Shown here: positions 8,376 through 15,176 of the stretch, piece after piece
Layout: the number at the start of each line of letters is the position of its first letter
Position numbering within the stretch: position 1 is the stretch's first letter
DNA from: Microbispora siamensis
GTDB taxonomy: Bacteria; Actinomycetota; Actinomycetes; Streptosporangiales; Streptosporangiaceae
Direction of reading: 5' to 3'
Length of the DNA stretch: 64,000 nucleotides
Assembly (NCBI RefSeq): GCF_016863095.1
Contig: NZ_BOOF01000017.1
Span: forward strand, 124,001 to 188,000
Notes under the pieces: model-generated
The model's input: only the letters and a program-made list of their open reading frames with translations
Told to the model about the DNA's origin: nothing
The model's database searches: none
Program-made: the position numbers and the translations under genes

Positions 8376-9720
8376 CGCTCCGATGGCGGGCCCGGGACGG
8401 GTGATCAGGGACCGCTACGAACTGAGGTCCCAGCTCGGCCGCGGCGGCATGGGCACGGTCTGGCTCGCGAAGGACAGGACGCTCGGCCGGCTCGTCGCGC
8501 TCAAGGAGATCGCGCTGACGCCGTACGGCGAGGGGCTCGCAGTCCAGCGGGTGAGGGCCATGCGCGAGGCTCGCTCGCTGGCCCGGATCAGACATCCCGC
8601 GATAGCCGAGATCTACGACGTCTTCGAGGAGGGCGGCTCGCCGTGGATCGTCATGGTCTACGTGGAAGGCGGCTCCCTGGACGACCTGATCGGGCGGCGG
8701 ACGCTGTCGGAGCGCGAGATCGCCGCCTTGGGACGCGACGTGCTGGCCGGGCTGACGGCCGCGCACGCCGCGCATGTCCTGCACCGTGACGTCAAACCGG
8801 CCAACATCGTGGTGGGCCGCGACGGAAAGGTGGTTCTCGTCGACTTCGGGATCGCCCAGATCGTCGGCGAGAGCGGCCTCACCTCGCACAGCATCCTGCT
8901 CGGCACCTCGGAGTTCATGGCGCCGGAGCGAATCGAGGGGCGTGCGGTGGGACCCGCCGCCGACCTGTGGTCGCTCGGCGTCACGTTCTTCTGCGCGCTG
9001 GAGGGCTACTCGCCCTTCCGCCGGGACAACGCCTATGCGACCGTGCACGCCGTCTGCAACGACGACCTTCCGCCGCCACGCCGCCGCGGGCCGCTGTACG
9101 ACGTGATCGCCGGGCTGCTCAGGAAGGACCCCGCCCTCCGGATGGGGGCCGCCGAACTCGACCGCCGGTTGGCGGCGATCGCCGCCCCGCCGCCGCCCGA
9201 GAGGAAGCGGTCCGAGCCGCCGGTCGAGAGGCCGCGACCGCGACCGCCCCAGCCGTCACCGGTGCCGCACACTGCCTCTTTACGCAGCGCCGCCGCGGCG
9301 CTCGCCGCCATGGCGCCCGGTGCCGCCGGGCAGGCGTTGGACGCAATGGCCGGCGATCCGTCCCGGGCGGCCGGCGTGCTGGCCCTGCTGCCGTCCGGTC
9401 AGGCCGGGCGGGTGGTCGGTCACATGACCGCCGGTGGAGCGGCCGCGCTGCTGCGGCAGTTGCCCGCGAGCCGGGGCGCGAGCATCCTGGCGGACGTCCC
9501 CGATCGGGTCGCCGCGGACATCCTCAACGCGATCGGCGTCACCCCCGCCGCGGTCCGGCTGGTCGAGGCGATGACGACCCGGCGGGCCCGGCAGGTGCTG
9601 GAGTACGTGCCGCCGCCGGTCACCGCGGCCCTGCTCCGGGCGACCACGGACGGCCGCGCCGAGCGCCTTCTGGCCGGGCTCAGCCCCGCCGTACGCGCCC
9701 AGATCGCCATCGCCGACTGA
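8365..9720 (+). CDS. Serine/threonine protein kinase with an MgtE-N-like C-terminal domain
   Basis: A 451-residue Hanks-type kinase. Visible elements in order are the glycine loop LGRGGMGTVWLAKD, the catalytic Lys in VALKEI, the loop LHRDVKPANIV, the DFG segment LVDFGIAQI and MAPERIE, so it looks catalytically complete. After a Pro/Arg-rich linker (about residues 275-305) there is no transmembrane helix or PASTA domain. Instead comes a run of short helical repeats rich in Ala and Leu (ALAAMAPGAAGQALDAM, LLRQLPASRGASILADV and so on). These resemble the cytosolic N domain of MgtE magnesium channels or FliG-like superhelices. Kinase plus MgtE-N is unusual. The gene shares an operon with DUF4407 and diverges from the GTPase operon. 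Confidence 0.88.
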   Translation: MTTDAPMAGPGRVIRDRYELRSQLGRGGMGTVWLAKDRTLGRLVALKEIALTPYGEGLAVQRVRAMREARSLARIRHPAIAEIYDVFEEGGSPWIVMVYVEGGSLDDLIGRRTLSEREIAALGRDVLAGLTAAHAAHVLHRDVKPANIVVGRDGKVVLVDFGIAQIVGESGLTSHSILLGTSEFMAPERIEGRAVGPAADLWSLGVTFFCALEGYSPFRRDNAYATVHAVCNDDLPPPRRRGPLYDVIAGLLRKDPALRMGAAELDRRLAAIAAPPPPERKRSEPPVERPRPRPPQPSPVPHTASLRSAAAALAAMAPGAAGQALDAMAGDPSRAAGVLALLPSGQAGRVVGHMTAGGAAALLRQLPASRGASILADVPDRVAADILNAIGVTPAAVRLVEAMTTRRARQVLEYVPPPVTAALLRATTDGRAERLLAGLSPAVRAQIAIAD

Positions 9721-9795
9721 GAACTCAGGGGTGCAGGGGGTCGCGGCGGTGAGAGCCAGGTCAGGGGGCAACGAGTGGTGAGGGTGCTGTTTCGA

Positions 9796-11001
9796 TCAGT
9801 CGTTCACCAGCGTCAGATTCGCGCGCCCGTCGCCGTCGTAGCGGTATCGGAGGCGGATCTGATCACCCGGTACGACCTCGATCTCGGAAGACAGGGCCCA
9901 GCAAGCGGTGAACCAGTGGCTCCGCTCGTCCCCATGCCAGGGGGCGGTCGACATGGACACGCTGGGGGACATCCGCGCCTCGAAGTAGAGAACGGCGCCG
10001 GAGACGGTGCCTGGCTGGGAGGCGGTGAGAGTCACGTCCCCCTCGAACACCCGGGCGTCCTCCCGGAGGTCGATCCTGCTGAGCGGGTGAGGATCCGACA
10101 TCCGCTGCCACTGCTGGACGGTCTCCGGTCTCTCGTAGAACCCCGCGACCCGCTCTCGGTCGGCCCGCAGCATCGGGGAGAAGTCGATGCCGTATCGGCT
10201 CTGCCATCGCTCGATCTGCCGGGGGAGGATTCGCTGCTGCCCCACGGTGCTCTCGGGCATGTTCACCAGGTACATATAGGTGTCGAACGACGAGGGGATC
10301 AGCCGGGCGTCCGGTGTGAGCAGACGTTCCCTGGCGTCCTGGACCGATTCCCAGATGACCATGTCCAGGGCTTCGTTGCCCACAATGTCGGTGGTCAGGA
10401 CGGTGGCGGGCTCGGGCAGCTCGGTCGTGCTGGACCAGCCCTTGACGAAGGTCATGCGGTCTGCGACGCCGTTGACCTTGGCAACCTCCGCGGCGAGGTC
10501 GCCGCTTCTCGCCGGCTCGATCGCGTAGACGTGCCTGGCGCCGGCCTTCGCGGCGGCGATGGCCAGAATCCCCGAGCCTGAGCCGAGATCGAGCACGACG
10601 TCGTCAGGAGTCACCACCTCGTTTATCGCCCGGATGAAGGTGCCCTTCCTGACCGGGTCCTCCAGGATGCGGATGTTCAGGTGGGCCAGGCCGTACCCCC
10701 CTGTCGGGAACATCAGCGGGGTGAAGCCTGTGGGCGGTTCCTCGGTGAGGATGCCGGCGCTCACCATCATGCTGAGCGTCGTCAGCGTCTCCTCCACCGC
10801 ACGGCGCCCTTTGAGGCGCGGTCCGAGGCGCCGCATGCACTCTGCGACAGAAGTCGGGGCATGGAAGACGTCGAGCAACCCGAGAGCGTGCTGGCCGAAC
10901 TCCCACACACGCTGATCGTGATGGACGCGGACCAGGTTCGCGCTCTCCAGCTCCATGTAGAGTTCGGGCACACGCTGCAACAGAGTGTCGGCCTTCAGCA
11001 T
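9796..11001 (-). CDS. PRMT-like SAM-dependent methyltransferase of the thioamitide cluster (TvaG-like)
   Basis: About 401 residues. The SAM-binding motif VVLDLGSGSGILAIAAAKAG starts near residue 142. Further on, the SHWFTACWAL segment corresponds to the THW loop of protein arginine methyltransferases, so the fold is PRMT-like. In thioviridamide-type clusters this position is held by TvaG, which methylates the penultimate His of the core to N1,N3-dimethylhistidinium. The precursor here keeps that His (H76), so the same reaction is expected. ATG 11001 overlaps the decarboxylase stop by one base (TGATG) and AAGGAG is 7 nt upstream; GTG 11004 is the alternative start. It is the last gene of the leftward three-gene operon and converges on the kinase gene with 75 bp between. 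Confidence 0.86.
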   Translation of the reverse strand: MLKADTLLQRVPELYMELESANLVRVHHDQRVWEFGQHALGLLDVFHAPTSVAECMRRLGPRLKGRRAVEETLTTLSMMVSAGILTEEPPTGFTPLMFPTGGYGLAHLNIRILEDPVRKGTFIRAINEVVTPDDVVLDLGSGSGILAIAAAKAGARHVYAIEPARSGDLAAEVAKVNGVADRMTFVKGWSSTTELPEPATVLTTDIVGNEALDMVIWESVQDARERLLTPDARLIPSSFDTYMYLVNMPESTVGQQRILPRQIERWQSRYGIDFSPMLRADRERVAGFYERPETVQQWQRMSDPHPLSRIDLREDARVFEGDVTLTASQPGTVSGAVLYFEARMSPSVSMSTAPWHGDERSHWFTACWALSSEIEVVPGDQIRLRYRYDGDGRANLTLVND

Positions 11002-11603
11002 CACTCGGCTCCTTGAGGAGATTGTTTTCCTGGACGTGCCGCCAGCGCCTGCGCGATCGCGGTGATCAATGGCCGCCGGAAGTCGCCGAGGGATCCCGAT
11101 TCCGTTTCTCCGGTGGCGAACGCGGCGCCGTCCCCCGGTTCCACCACCCGGTAACCGTCCTCACGCAGCCGGACGATGTTCCGCTGGACCGCGGGTTTCT
11201 CCCACATGACCTGGTTCATGGCAGGAACGAGGACGACCGGGCAGGTGGCCGCCAGGAGAATCGAGGTCAGCAGGTCGTCGGCGATGCCGTTGGCCACCTT
11301 CCCGAGGAAGTTCGCCGTGGCGGGAAGGACTGCGATGGCCTCGGCCCAGCCGGCCATCGTCACGTGTGAGTCGCGGCCTGCCGGCAGGTCGTCCCAGCTG
11401 GAGAACGTCTCACACGGGGCAACCGCTCTCAGCGACTCCTCGGTGATGAACCGCCGGGCCATTCCGGTCAGCACCACACGGACCTCGGTCACGCCGAGTT
11501 TGAGGCTGAGCCAGGGAAGGAGATGCGGGACGGTGAGGGACGACACCGAGCCGCAGACACCGAGCAGGAGTCTCAGCCGCCCCTGCGGCGGAGGAGTCGT
11601 CAC
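11001..11603 (-). CDS. HFCD-family flavoprotein cysteine decarboxylase (TvaF-like)
   Basis: A 200-residue protein of the EpiD/PPC-decarboxylase (HFCD) family. Visible landmarks are LLLGVCGSVSS at the N-terminus, PATANFLGKVANGIADDLL in place of the PASANT motif, and PAMNQVMWEKPAVQRN, the conserved PAMN/PxMNxxMW clamp that holds the substrate carboxylate. These enzymes use FMN to decarboxylate a C-terminal Cys oxidatively to an enethiol(ate). In thioamitides this makes the thiol half of the S-[(Z)-2-aminovinyl]-(3-methyl)cysteine ring, and the precursor here does end in Cys. The start is GTG 11603 because its GTGA overlaps the stop of the pseudokinase gene, which implies translational coupling. 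Confidence 0.9.
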   Translation of the reverse strand: MTTPPPQGRLRLLLGVCGSVSSLTVPHLLPWLSLKLGVTEVRVVLTGMARRFITEESLRAVAPCETFSSWDDLPAGRDSHVTMAGWAEAIAVLPATANFLGKVANGIADDLLTSILLAATCPVVLVPAMNQVMWEKPAVQRNIVRLREDGYRVVEPGDGAAFATGETESGSLGDFRRPLITAIAQALAARPGKQSPQGAE

Positions 11604-12502
11604 GGGGCTGTCACCTCGCAGAGGACCAGCCACTGCTTCTCCACCTGCGGCAGGACGTCGCACAGGGCGTCGTCCGGTCCGAAGGCCCAGGTCGCCTGTG
11701 CGTAATGGTCGATCACCCTTCGCGCCGTGAGCATGTTCAGCCGTTCGCGCTCGGCGGCGTCCAGCGGATGGCCCGCAGACGCCTGATACCGGGCGAGGAA
11801 TGCTTCGAGATGCCTGCGGAGAAGCGGTGCGTCCATGTCTGCCAGCCCGGCCGCCTCCAGCAACTCGCCTAGGAGATAGGCGACATCGCTCGAGGGGTCA
11901 CCGACACCGGCTTCCCGCCATCCGAGGACGACCACCGGCGACGTGAGGGCGATCACGCCGGTCGAGAACCTGCCGTGGACGACCGACAGCCGTCGCGGTG
12001 GCGGGCAGGCGCCGTCGGCCGCGCCCGACATCAGCGGAGTCAGGTGCAGCGGCAGTTGCTTCGCGGCCTTCCGTATCCCCGCCGAGGCCTCGTTGTCCGA
12101 CGCGATCCAGGCGGTGGCCATCGCGCGGTCCGGCAGGGCCTGCGCCACCTGGTCCACCGGGAGCCGGTGCAGCGCCCCCAGGAAAGAGGCCAGGCCCTCC
12201 AGCACGTCGCGCCACCAACTCTCCTCCCCGGCGAACCTCCGGTCGAAGAGCCGGTCGCACAGCAGTCCGGGGGTGGGCAGGGCGCTCCAGACCGCCAGAT
12301 CGTTACCGTGCACACGAGGGGGTACGGCGACCGCGCCGACCCGCGGCACGATCCGAAACAGAGCGGCGATGCCAGAATTGTCCAGATAAACGCCGCCGGG
12401 TCTTTGCAGGTGCTCGGCCCATCGATACCCGTTCCGCGTTCTCGCGCAGATCCTGTGGACGAAAGGGCCACGTATCGACCGCGTCGCTTTCCTATCTGCC
12501 AT
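11600..12502 (-). CDS. Phosphotransferase-fold pseudokinase (TvaD-like)
   Basis: A 300-residue protein with an aminoglycoside-phosphotransferase-like sequence, starting at ATG 12502 behind CAGGGAAG. The catalytic motifs are broken. Where active members have HGDxxxxN, this has VVHGRFSTGV (near residue 177), losing both Asp and Asn. Where they have the metal-binding DW, it has VVVLGWREAGVGDPSSD (near residue 197), with Gly for Asp. It is therefore most likely a pseudokinase. Thioamitide clusters carry two phosphotransferase homologues. TvaD-type members are linked to ring formation together with the decarboxylase, which fits its coupling to that gene here. It is the first gene of the leftward operon; its promoter candidate is at 12597-12625. 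Confidence 0.82.
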   Translation of the reverse strand: MADRKATRSIRGPFVHRICARTRNGYRWAEHLQRPGGVYLDNSGIAALFRIVPRVGAVAVPPRVHGNDLAVWSALPTPGLLCDRLFDRRFAGEESWWRDVLEGLASFLGALHRLPVDQVAQALPDRAMATAWIASDNEASAGIRKAAKQLPLHLTPLMSGAADGACPPPRRLSVVHGRFSTGVIALTSPVVVLGWREAGVGDPSSDVAYLLGELLEAAGLADMDAPLLRRHLEAFLARYQASAGHPLDAAERERLNMLTARRVIDHYAQATWAFGPDDALCDVLPQVEKQWLVLCEVTAP

Positions 12503-12596
12503 GTGAACGGGCTTCCCTGAATCCGATGAACCGTCAGGTTCATCACCTGCTCGCGCCAATACCCACCCCGTTGCCGCAGTTGCCGATCTCACAGAC

Positions 12597-12625
12597 AGCC
12601 TAGGTGGCGGATATTTCGCCATCAA
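12597..12625 (-). promoter_or_regulatory. Candidate leftward promoter of the pseudokinase-decarboxylase-methyltransferase operon
   Basis: On the minus strand, TTGATG (12625-12620), a 17-bp spacer and TAGGCT (12602-12597) fit the sigma-70/HrdB pattern. The site lies about 95 bp upstream of the pseudokinase ATG. Palindrome 12606-12620 sits inside the spacer and palindrome 12626-12638 abuts the -35, which would suit repression. Assigned by inspection only. Confidence 0.45.
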
Positions 12626-12658
12626 GCGACATATTCGCAAAAGTGTCGCATATGCGAC
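12606..12658. promoter_or_regulatory. Array of three ATAT-centred inverted repeats (candidate operator)
   Basis: GGCGGATATTTCGCC (12606-12620), GCGACATATTCGC (12626-12638) and the perfect 14-bp GTCGCATATGCGAC (12645-12658) have centres about 19-20 bp apart, close to two helical turns. They lie between the two divergent thioamitide operons. A dimeric regulator such as the cluster's TetR protein could bind here on one face of the DNA. The first two are imperfect and the third reads the arms in the opposite order, so they may not all be one protein's site. Confidence 0.5.
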
Positions 12659-12678
12659 GAGAAGGAGAATAGTGCCTA

Positions 12679-12707
12679 TTGTGGGCATTGCTGCCGCAAA
12701 ATAACCT
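12679..12707 (+). promoter_or_regulatory. Candidate rightward promoter of the thioamitide precursor operon
   Basis: TTGTGG (12679-12684), a 17-bp spacer and TAACCT (12702-12707) form a plausible sigma-70-type promoter 37 bp before the precursor ATG. The precursor has a near-perfect AAGGAGGG ribosome binding site at 12731-12738, as expected for a highly expressed small peptide gene. The perfect palindrome 12645-12658 lies 20 bp upstream of the -35. Confidence 0.45.
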
Positions 12708-12743
12708 GACACTCGGTCGACACCCACATGAAGGAGGGCAACA

Positions 12744-12977
12744 ATGTCCGAAGTCACGGTCGACGAGGCTCTGGTCGCAGAGCTGATGGGCCGGGTCGAG
12801 GAGGACGACGTCCAGAGCATCGACATCGAGTCCGTCGACGTGTCGTTCTCCGAGCTCGCCGGCATCAGCGCGGAGGAACTGCAGCGGTTCCTCGAGGACA
12901 AGGTCGGCGTCTCCCCCGACGAGAGTATCCAGGGCACCTTCACCGGAGCGCTCGTCACCCCCGCCACACACTGCTGA
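12744..12977 (+). CDS. Thioamitide precursor peptide (TvaA-like) with a new core, TFTGALVTPATHC
   Basis: A 77-residue acidic peptide with a strong AAGGAGG ribosome binding site. The leader (about residues 1-64) is rich in Glu and Asp (AELMGRVEEDDVQSIDIE, ELAGISAEELQRFLEDK). The last 13 residues, TFTGALVTPATHC, match the thioamitide core plan position by position. There is a hydroxy residue at 1, Thr at 8 (T72) for dehydration and ring closure, His at 12 (H76) for methylation and hydroxylation, and a terminal Cys (C77) for decarboxylation; this gives a six-residue TPATHC ring like TVAFHC of thioviridamide. It differs strongly elsewhere: Thr instead of Ser at position 1, Phe, Thr and Gly in place of the Val/Met/Ala run, and Pro and Thr inside the ring. 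The cleavage site is inferred from core length. Confidence 0.92.
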   Translation: MSEVTVDEALVAELMGRVEEDDVQSIDIESVDVSFSELAGISAEELQRFLEDKVGVSPDESIQGTFTGALVTPATHC

Positions 12978-13000
12978 GACGGTCGACGGCTGAAGAATCG

Positions 13001-14182
13001 ATGAACCCTTCTCCAGAAGATCTACTGCGTGCCCGGACGCTGGGGTTCCTGATTCCGCGTCCGGGCGCGCGTCCGTCGCCGCGTGCGGATGACGATCACC
13101 TGTTCACCGCCGAGTCGGTCGGGCGCATCCTCCGCTCGGTGGGACACCCCGTTCATGACGTGACCTCCGTGGTGCGCTGCATCTCGCGGCGGCGCGTGGC
13201 CCTGGCGCGACTGGCGGACGACTCATATGTGCTGCTGAAGTGGCCGGATGAGGACATCGACGTCCAGAACGACTACGAACCCACCATGCTGGGGCTGCTG
13301 GATGAGCTGCGGCTTCCTCCGCGGGTGAGGGCGTCCATCCCCCGGATCCTGACGGTGGACCCGTGGGCCCGAGTGGTCGTCGTCGACGCGGTCGCCCCGT
13401 GCCCCAGCCTGCACGACCTGCTTAAAGAGGAAAACCGGCTGCCGGAGCAGTGTCTGCCTGCCCTGGCCCGGGTTCTCGTCGCCCTGCACGGCATTCCGGT
13501 CGAGGGGATCAGGGACAGGTACGAGGACCGGAGACTGGGCCCTCCGGTGCCGCGCGACACGGTCGTGAGCACGTGGGAGTACGTCCACGGCTGCGGCCTG
13601 GAATTCGACGATTATCTGAGGGCCATGCAGGAACTGGAACCGAGTTTCCGGGATCTGCACGACCAATGGGCTCCCAGCAGCCTCATCCATTTTGACCTGG
13701 GGGGAGACAACGTCCTCTTCCCAGCGGAACGGCCGGAAGGAGCGCTGCCGGTCAGGCTCATCGACTGGGAGCTCGCGGGATTCGGCGACCCGATGTACGA
13801 CGTCGGTTTCCTGGTGGGACAGCTGTTCGTCGGCCACATGCGGCGCGTGCGATTCTCCATCGGAGCCTCCGGCTGGCTGCCGCGGATGCAGACCGATGTA
13901 CGCGCGTTCCTGCGGGCTTATTCGGCCGGCGCACCGATGTCCGCCGAGCAGTTGAACAGAGCGGTGCAGTACGCCGGCATAGCACTGCTCGTGCATGCCA
14001 CGGTCAGGCTTCAGCAACTCGGCGGACTGGGCAGGATCGGCTATCTCTGCCTGCATTTCGGCAAGCGCTTCGTGCAGTTTCCCGACGTCGTTTCCACGCT
14101 GCTCATCGGCGCGGCCGGAAAAGAAAGGAGGCTGGATGAACAACTACGAGAAGATCTTCTGGCGAATAGCGCAGGAAATTGA
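13001..14182 (+). CDS. Phosphotransferase-fold kinase for Ser/Thr dehydration (TvaC-like)
   Basis: A 393-residue APH-fold kinase starting at ATG 13001, 23 bp after the precursor gene. The catalytic loop LIHFDLGGDNVLF (near residue 230) keeps the Asp and Asn of HGDxxxxN. RLIDWELAGFGDPMYDVGF (near residue 254) keeps the metal-binding Asp, so unlike its paralogue across the control region it should be active. In thioamitide and class V lanthipeptide systems this kinase phosphorylates core Ser/Thr, after which a HopA1-type lyase eliminates phosphate to give Dha/Dhb. The lyase gene follows with a 47-bp overlap, consistent with a working pair. Substrates here would be T72 and perhaps the N-terminal core Thr. 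Confidence 0.86.
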   Translation: MNPSPEDLLRARTLGFLIPRPGARPSPRADDDHLFTAESVGRILRSVGHPVHDVTSVVRCISRRRVALARLADDSYVLLKWPDEDIDVQNDYEPTMLGLLDELRLPPRVRASIPRILTVDPWARVVVVDAVAPCPSLHDLLKEENRLPEQCLPALARVLVALHGIPVEGIRDRYEDRRLGPPVPRDTVVSTWEYVHGCGLEFDDYLRAMQELEPSFRDLHDQWAPSSLIHFDLGGDNVLFPAERPEGALPVRLIDWELAGFGDPMYDVGFLVGQLFVGHMRRVRFSIGASGWLPRMQTDVRAFLRAYSAGAPMSAEQLNRAVQYAGIALLVHATVRLQQLGGLGRIGYLCLHFGKRFVQFPDVVSTLLIGAAGKERRLDEQLREDLLANSAGN

Positions 14183-15155
14183 GATCCTGGACTCCGCCAC
14201 TTTCCGGCATCCCGAGTTCGGCACCCTGGAACCGCCGAGGGATCTGGACGTCGATCCGGAGCGCCCGGTTCTGGCGCACCTGCACCGGTTGATCTACCTC
14301 ACTTACTACGCCGGCGACTATTTCGCCGCGGAGCTGTTTCTGCGGGGTGGTCGCCGTGCGGCGTCGCTGCAGGGACACGAGGACTACGAACTGGTCAGCC
14401 GCATCCAGGCGGCCGACGCGGGGCGGGGACAGGCGCAGGACGGCTGGGTTGTCCGGGGAAGGCGGGGCCGCGATTACCTCGTCACCAAGGACGCCCTGAC
14501 GCTGCGGGCGGCACCGGAGGAGCTGATCGCCGAGGGGCCGCTGACAGAGAAAGCGGAGGTCACGCTGCGCCTGCCGTCGGGCCGGCCCTACCTGCTGCTG
14601 GGGTGGTACACGATCTTCGGGGACCACGGTGGGCTGGACGGGGGGGCGGACGGGCTCGTCCGTCTCTATCTGACGCTGGCGGACGCCGATGCGGCGCCGG
14701 AACTGGTCCACGCCATCACTCGGGCGCTGAACGACCTGCATGTCCCCTTCCAGCTGAAGCTGGTGAACAACCAGGAGGCGTTCGAACGCCGGGACGCTTT
14801 CGTGGTCTACCTTGGCGCGGGAGCCTGGGAGCGTCATCGGGCTGTGCTCGAGGAGATCCATCGCAGCCGGGAGAACCGCTTCCGCGACGACCACCCCTGT
14901 TTCGCGCTCAGACTGGCCCGGGGCTTCTCCTTCGCGCAGGAGCCCGAAATCGAGGGACAGCGCACGAGCTTCGGCCTACACCGCTGCCAGCTCGTGGCGG
15001 AGGGACTGGTGCGCGCGTACGAGGAAGGCCGCCACTCACCGCGCGAGCGCTTCCTGTCGATCAAGGAGAGGTACGTCGAGGAGGGTCTCGACATCCGTCG
15101 CCCCTATCTGAACGCGCCCGGGAGCCGGAGGACGTCGAGTCTCGTCGGCGCATAG
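14136..15155 (+). CDS. HopA1-type lyase (TvaE-like)
   Basis: A 339-residue protein starting at ATG 14136 inside the end of the kinase gene, behind AAAGGAGG. The family is marked by RPYLLLGWYTIFGD, by ITRALNDLHVPFQLKLVNN (near residues 190-210) and by DAFVVYLGAGAWE. These resemble the HopA1 effector-like domain found in thioamitide TvaE and lexapeptide LxmY proteins. Those members eliminate phosphate from phospho-Ser/Thr of the precursor, completing dehydration. No enzyme motif from a better known lyase family is visible. The tight overlap with the kinase and the 21-bp gap to the YcaO gene place it firmly in the precursor operon. Confidence 0.82.
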   Translation: MNNYEKIFWRIAQEIEILDSATFRHPEFGTLEPPRDLDVDPERPVLAHLHRLIYLTYYAGDYFAAELFLRGGRRAASLQGHEDYELVSRIQAADAGRGQAQDGWVVRGRRGRDYLVTKDALTLRAAPEELIAEGPLTEKAEVTLRLPSGRPYLLLGWYTIFGDHGGLDGGADGLVRLYLTLADADAAPELVHAITRALNDLHVPFQLKLVNNQEAFERRDAFVVYLGAGAWERHRAVLEEIHRSRENRFRDDHPCFALRLARGFSFAQEPEIEGQRTSFGLHRCQLVAEGLVRAYEEGRHSPRERFLSIKERYVEEGLDIRRPYLNAPGSRRTSSLVGA

Positions 15156-15176
15156 GACGACCCAAGAGGAGGAAGC

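Noticed and set aside
12503-12967. Upstream extension of the pseudokinase frame across the control region and the precursor gene
   Set aside because: It would run antisense through the precursor; ATG 12502 has a good ribosome binding site and the protein then has normal family length.
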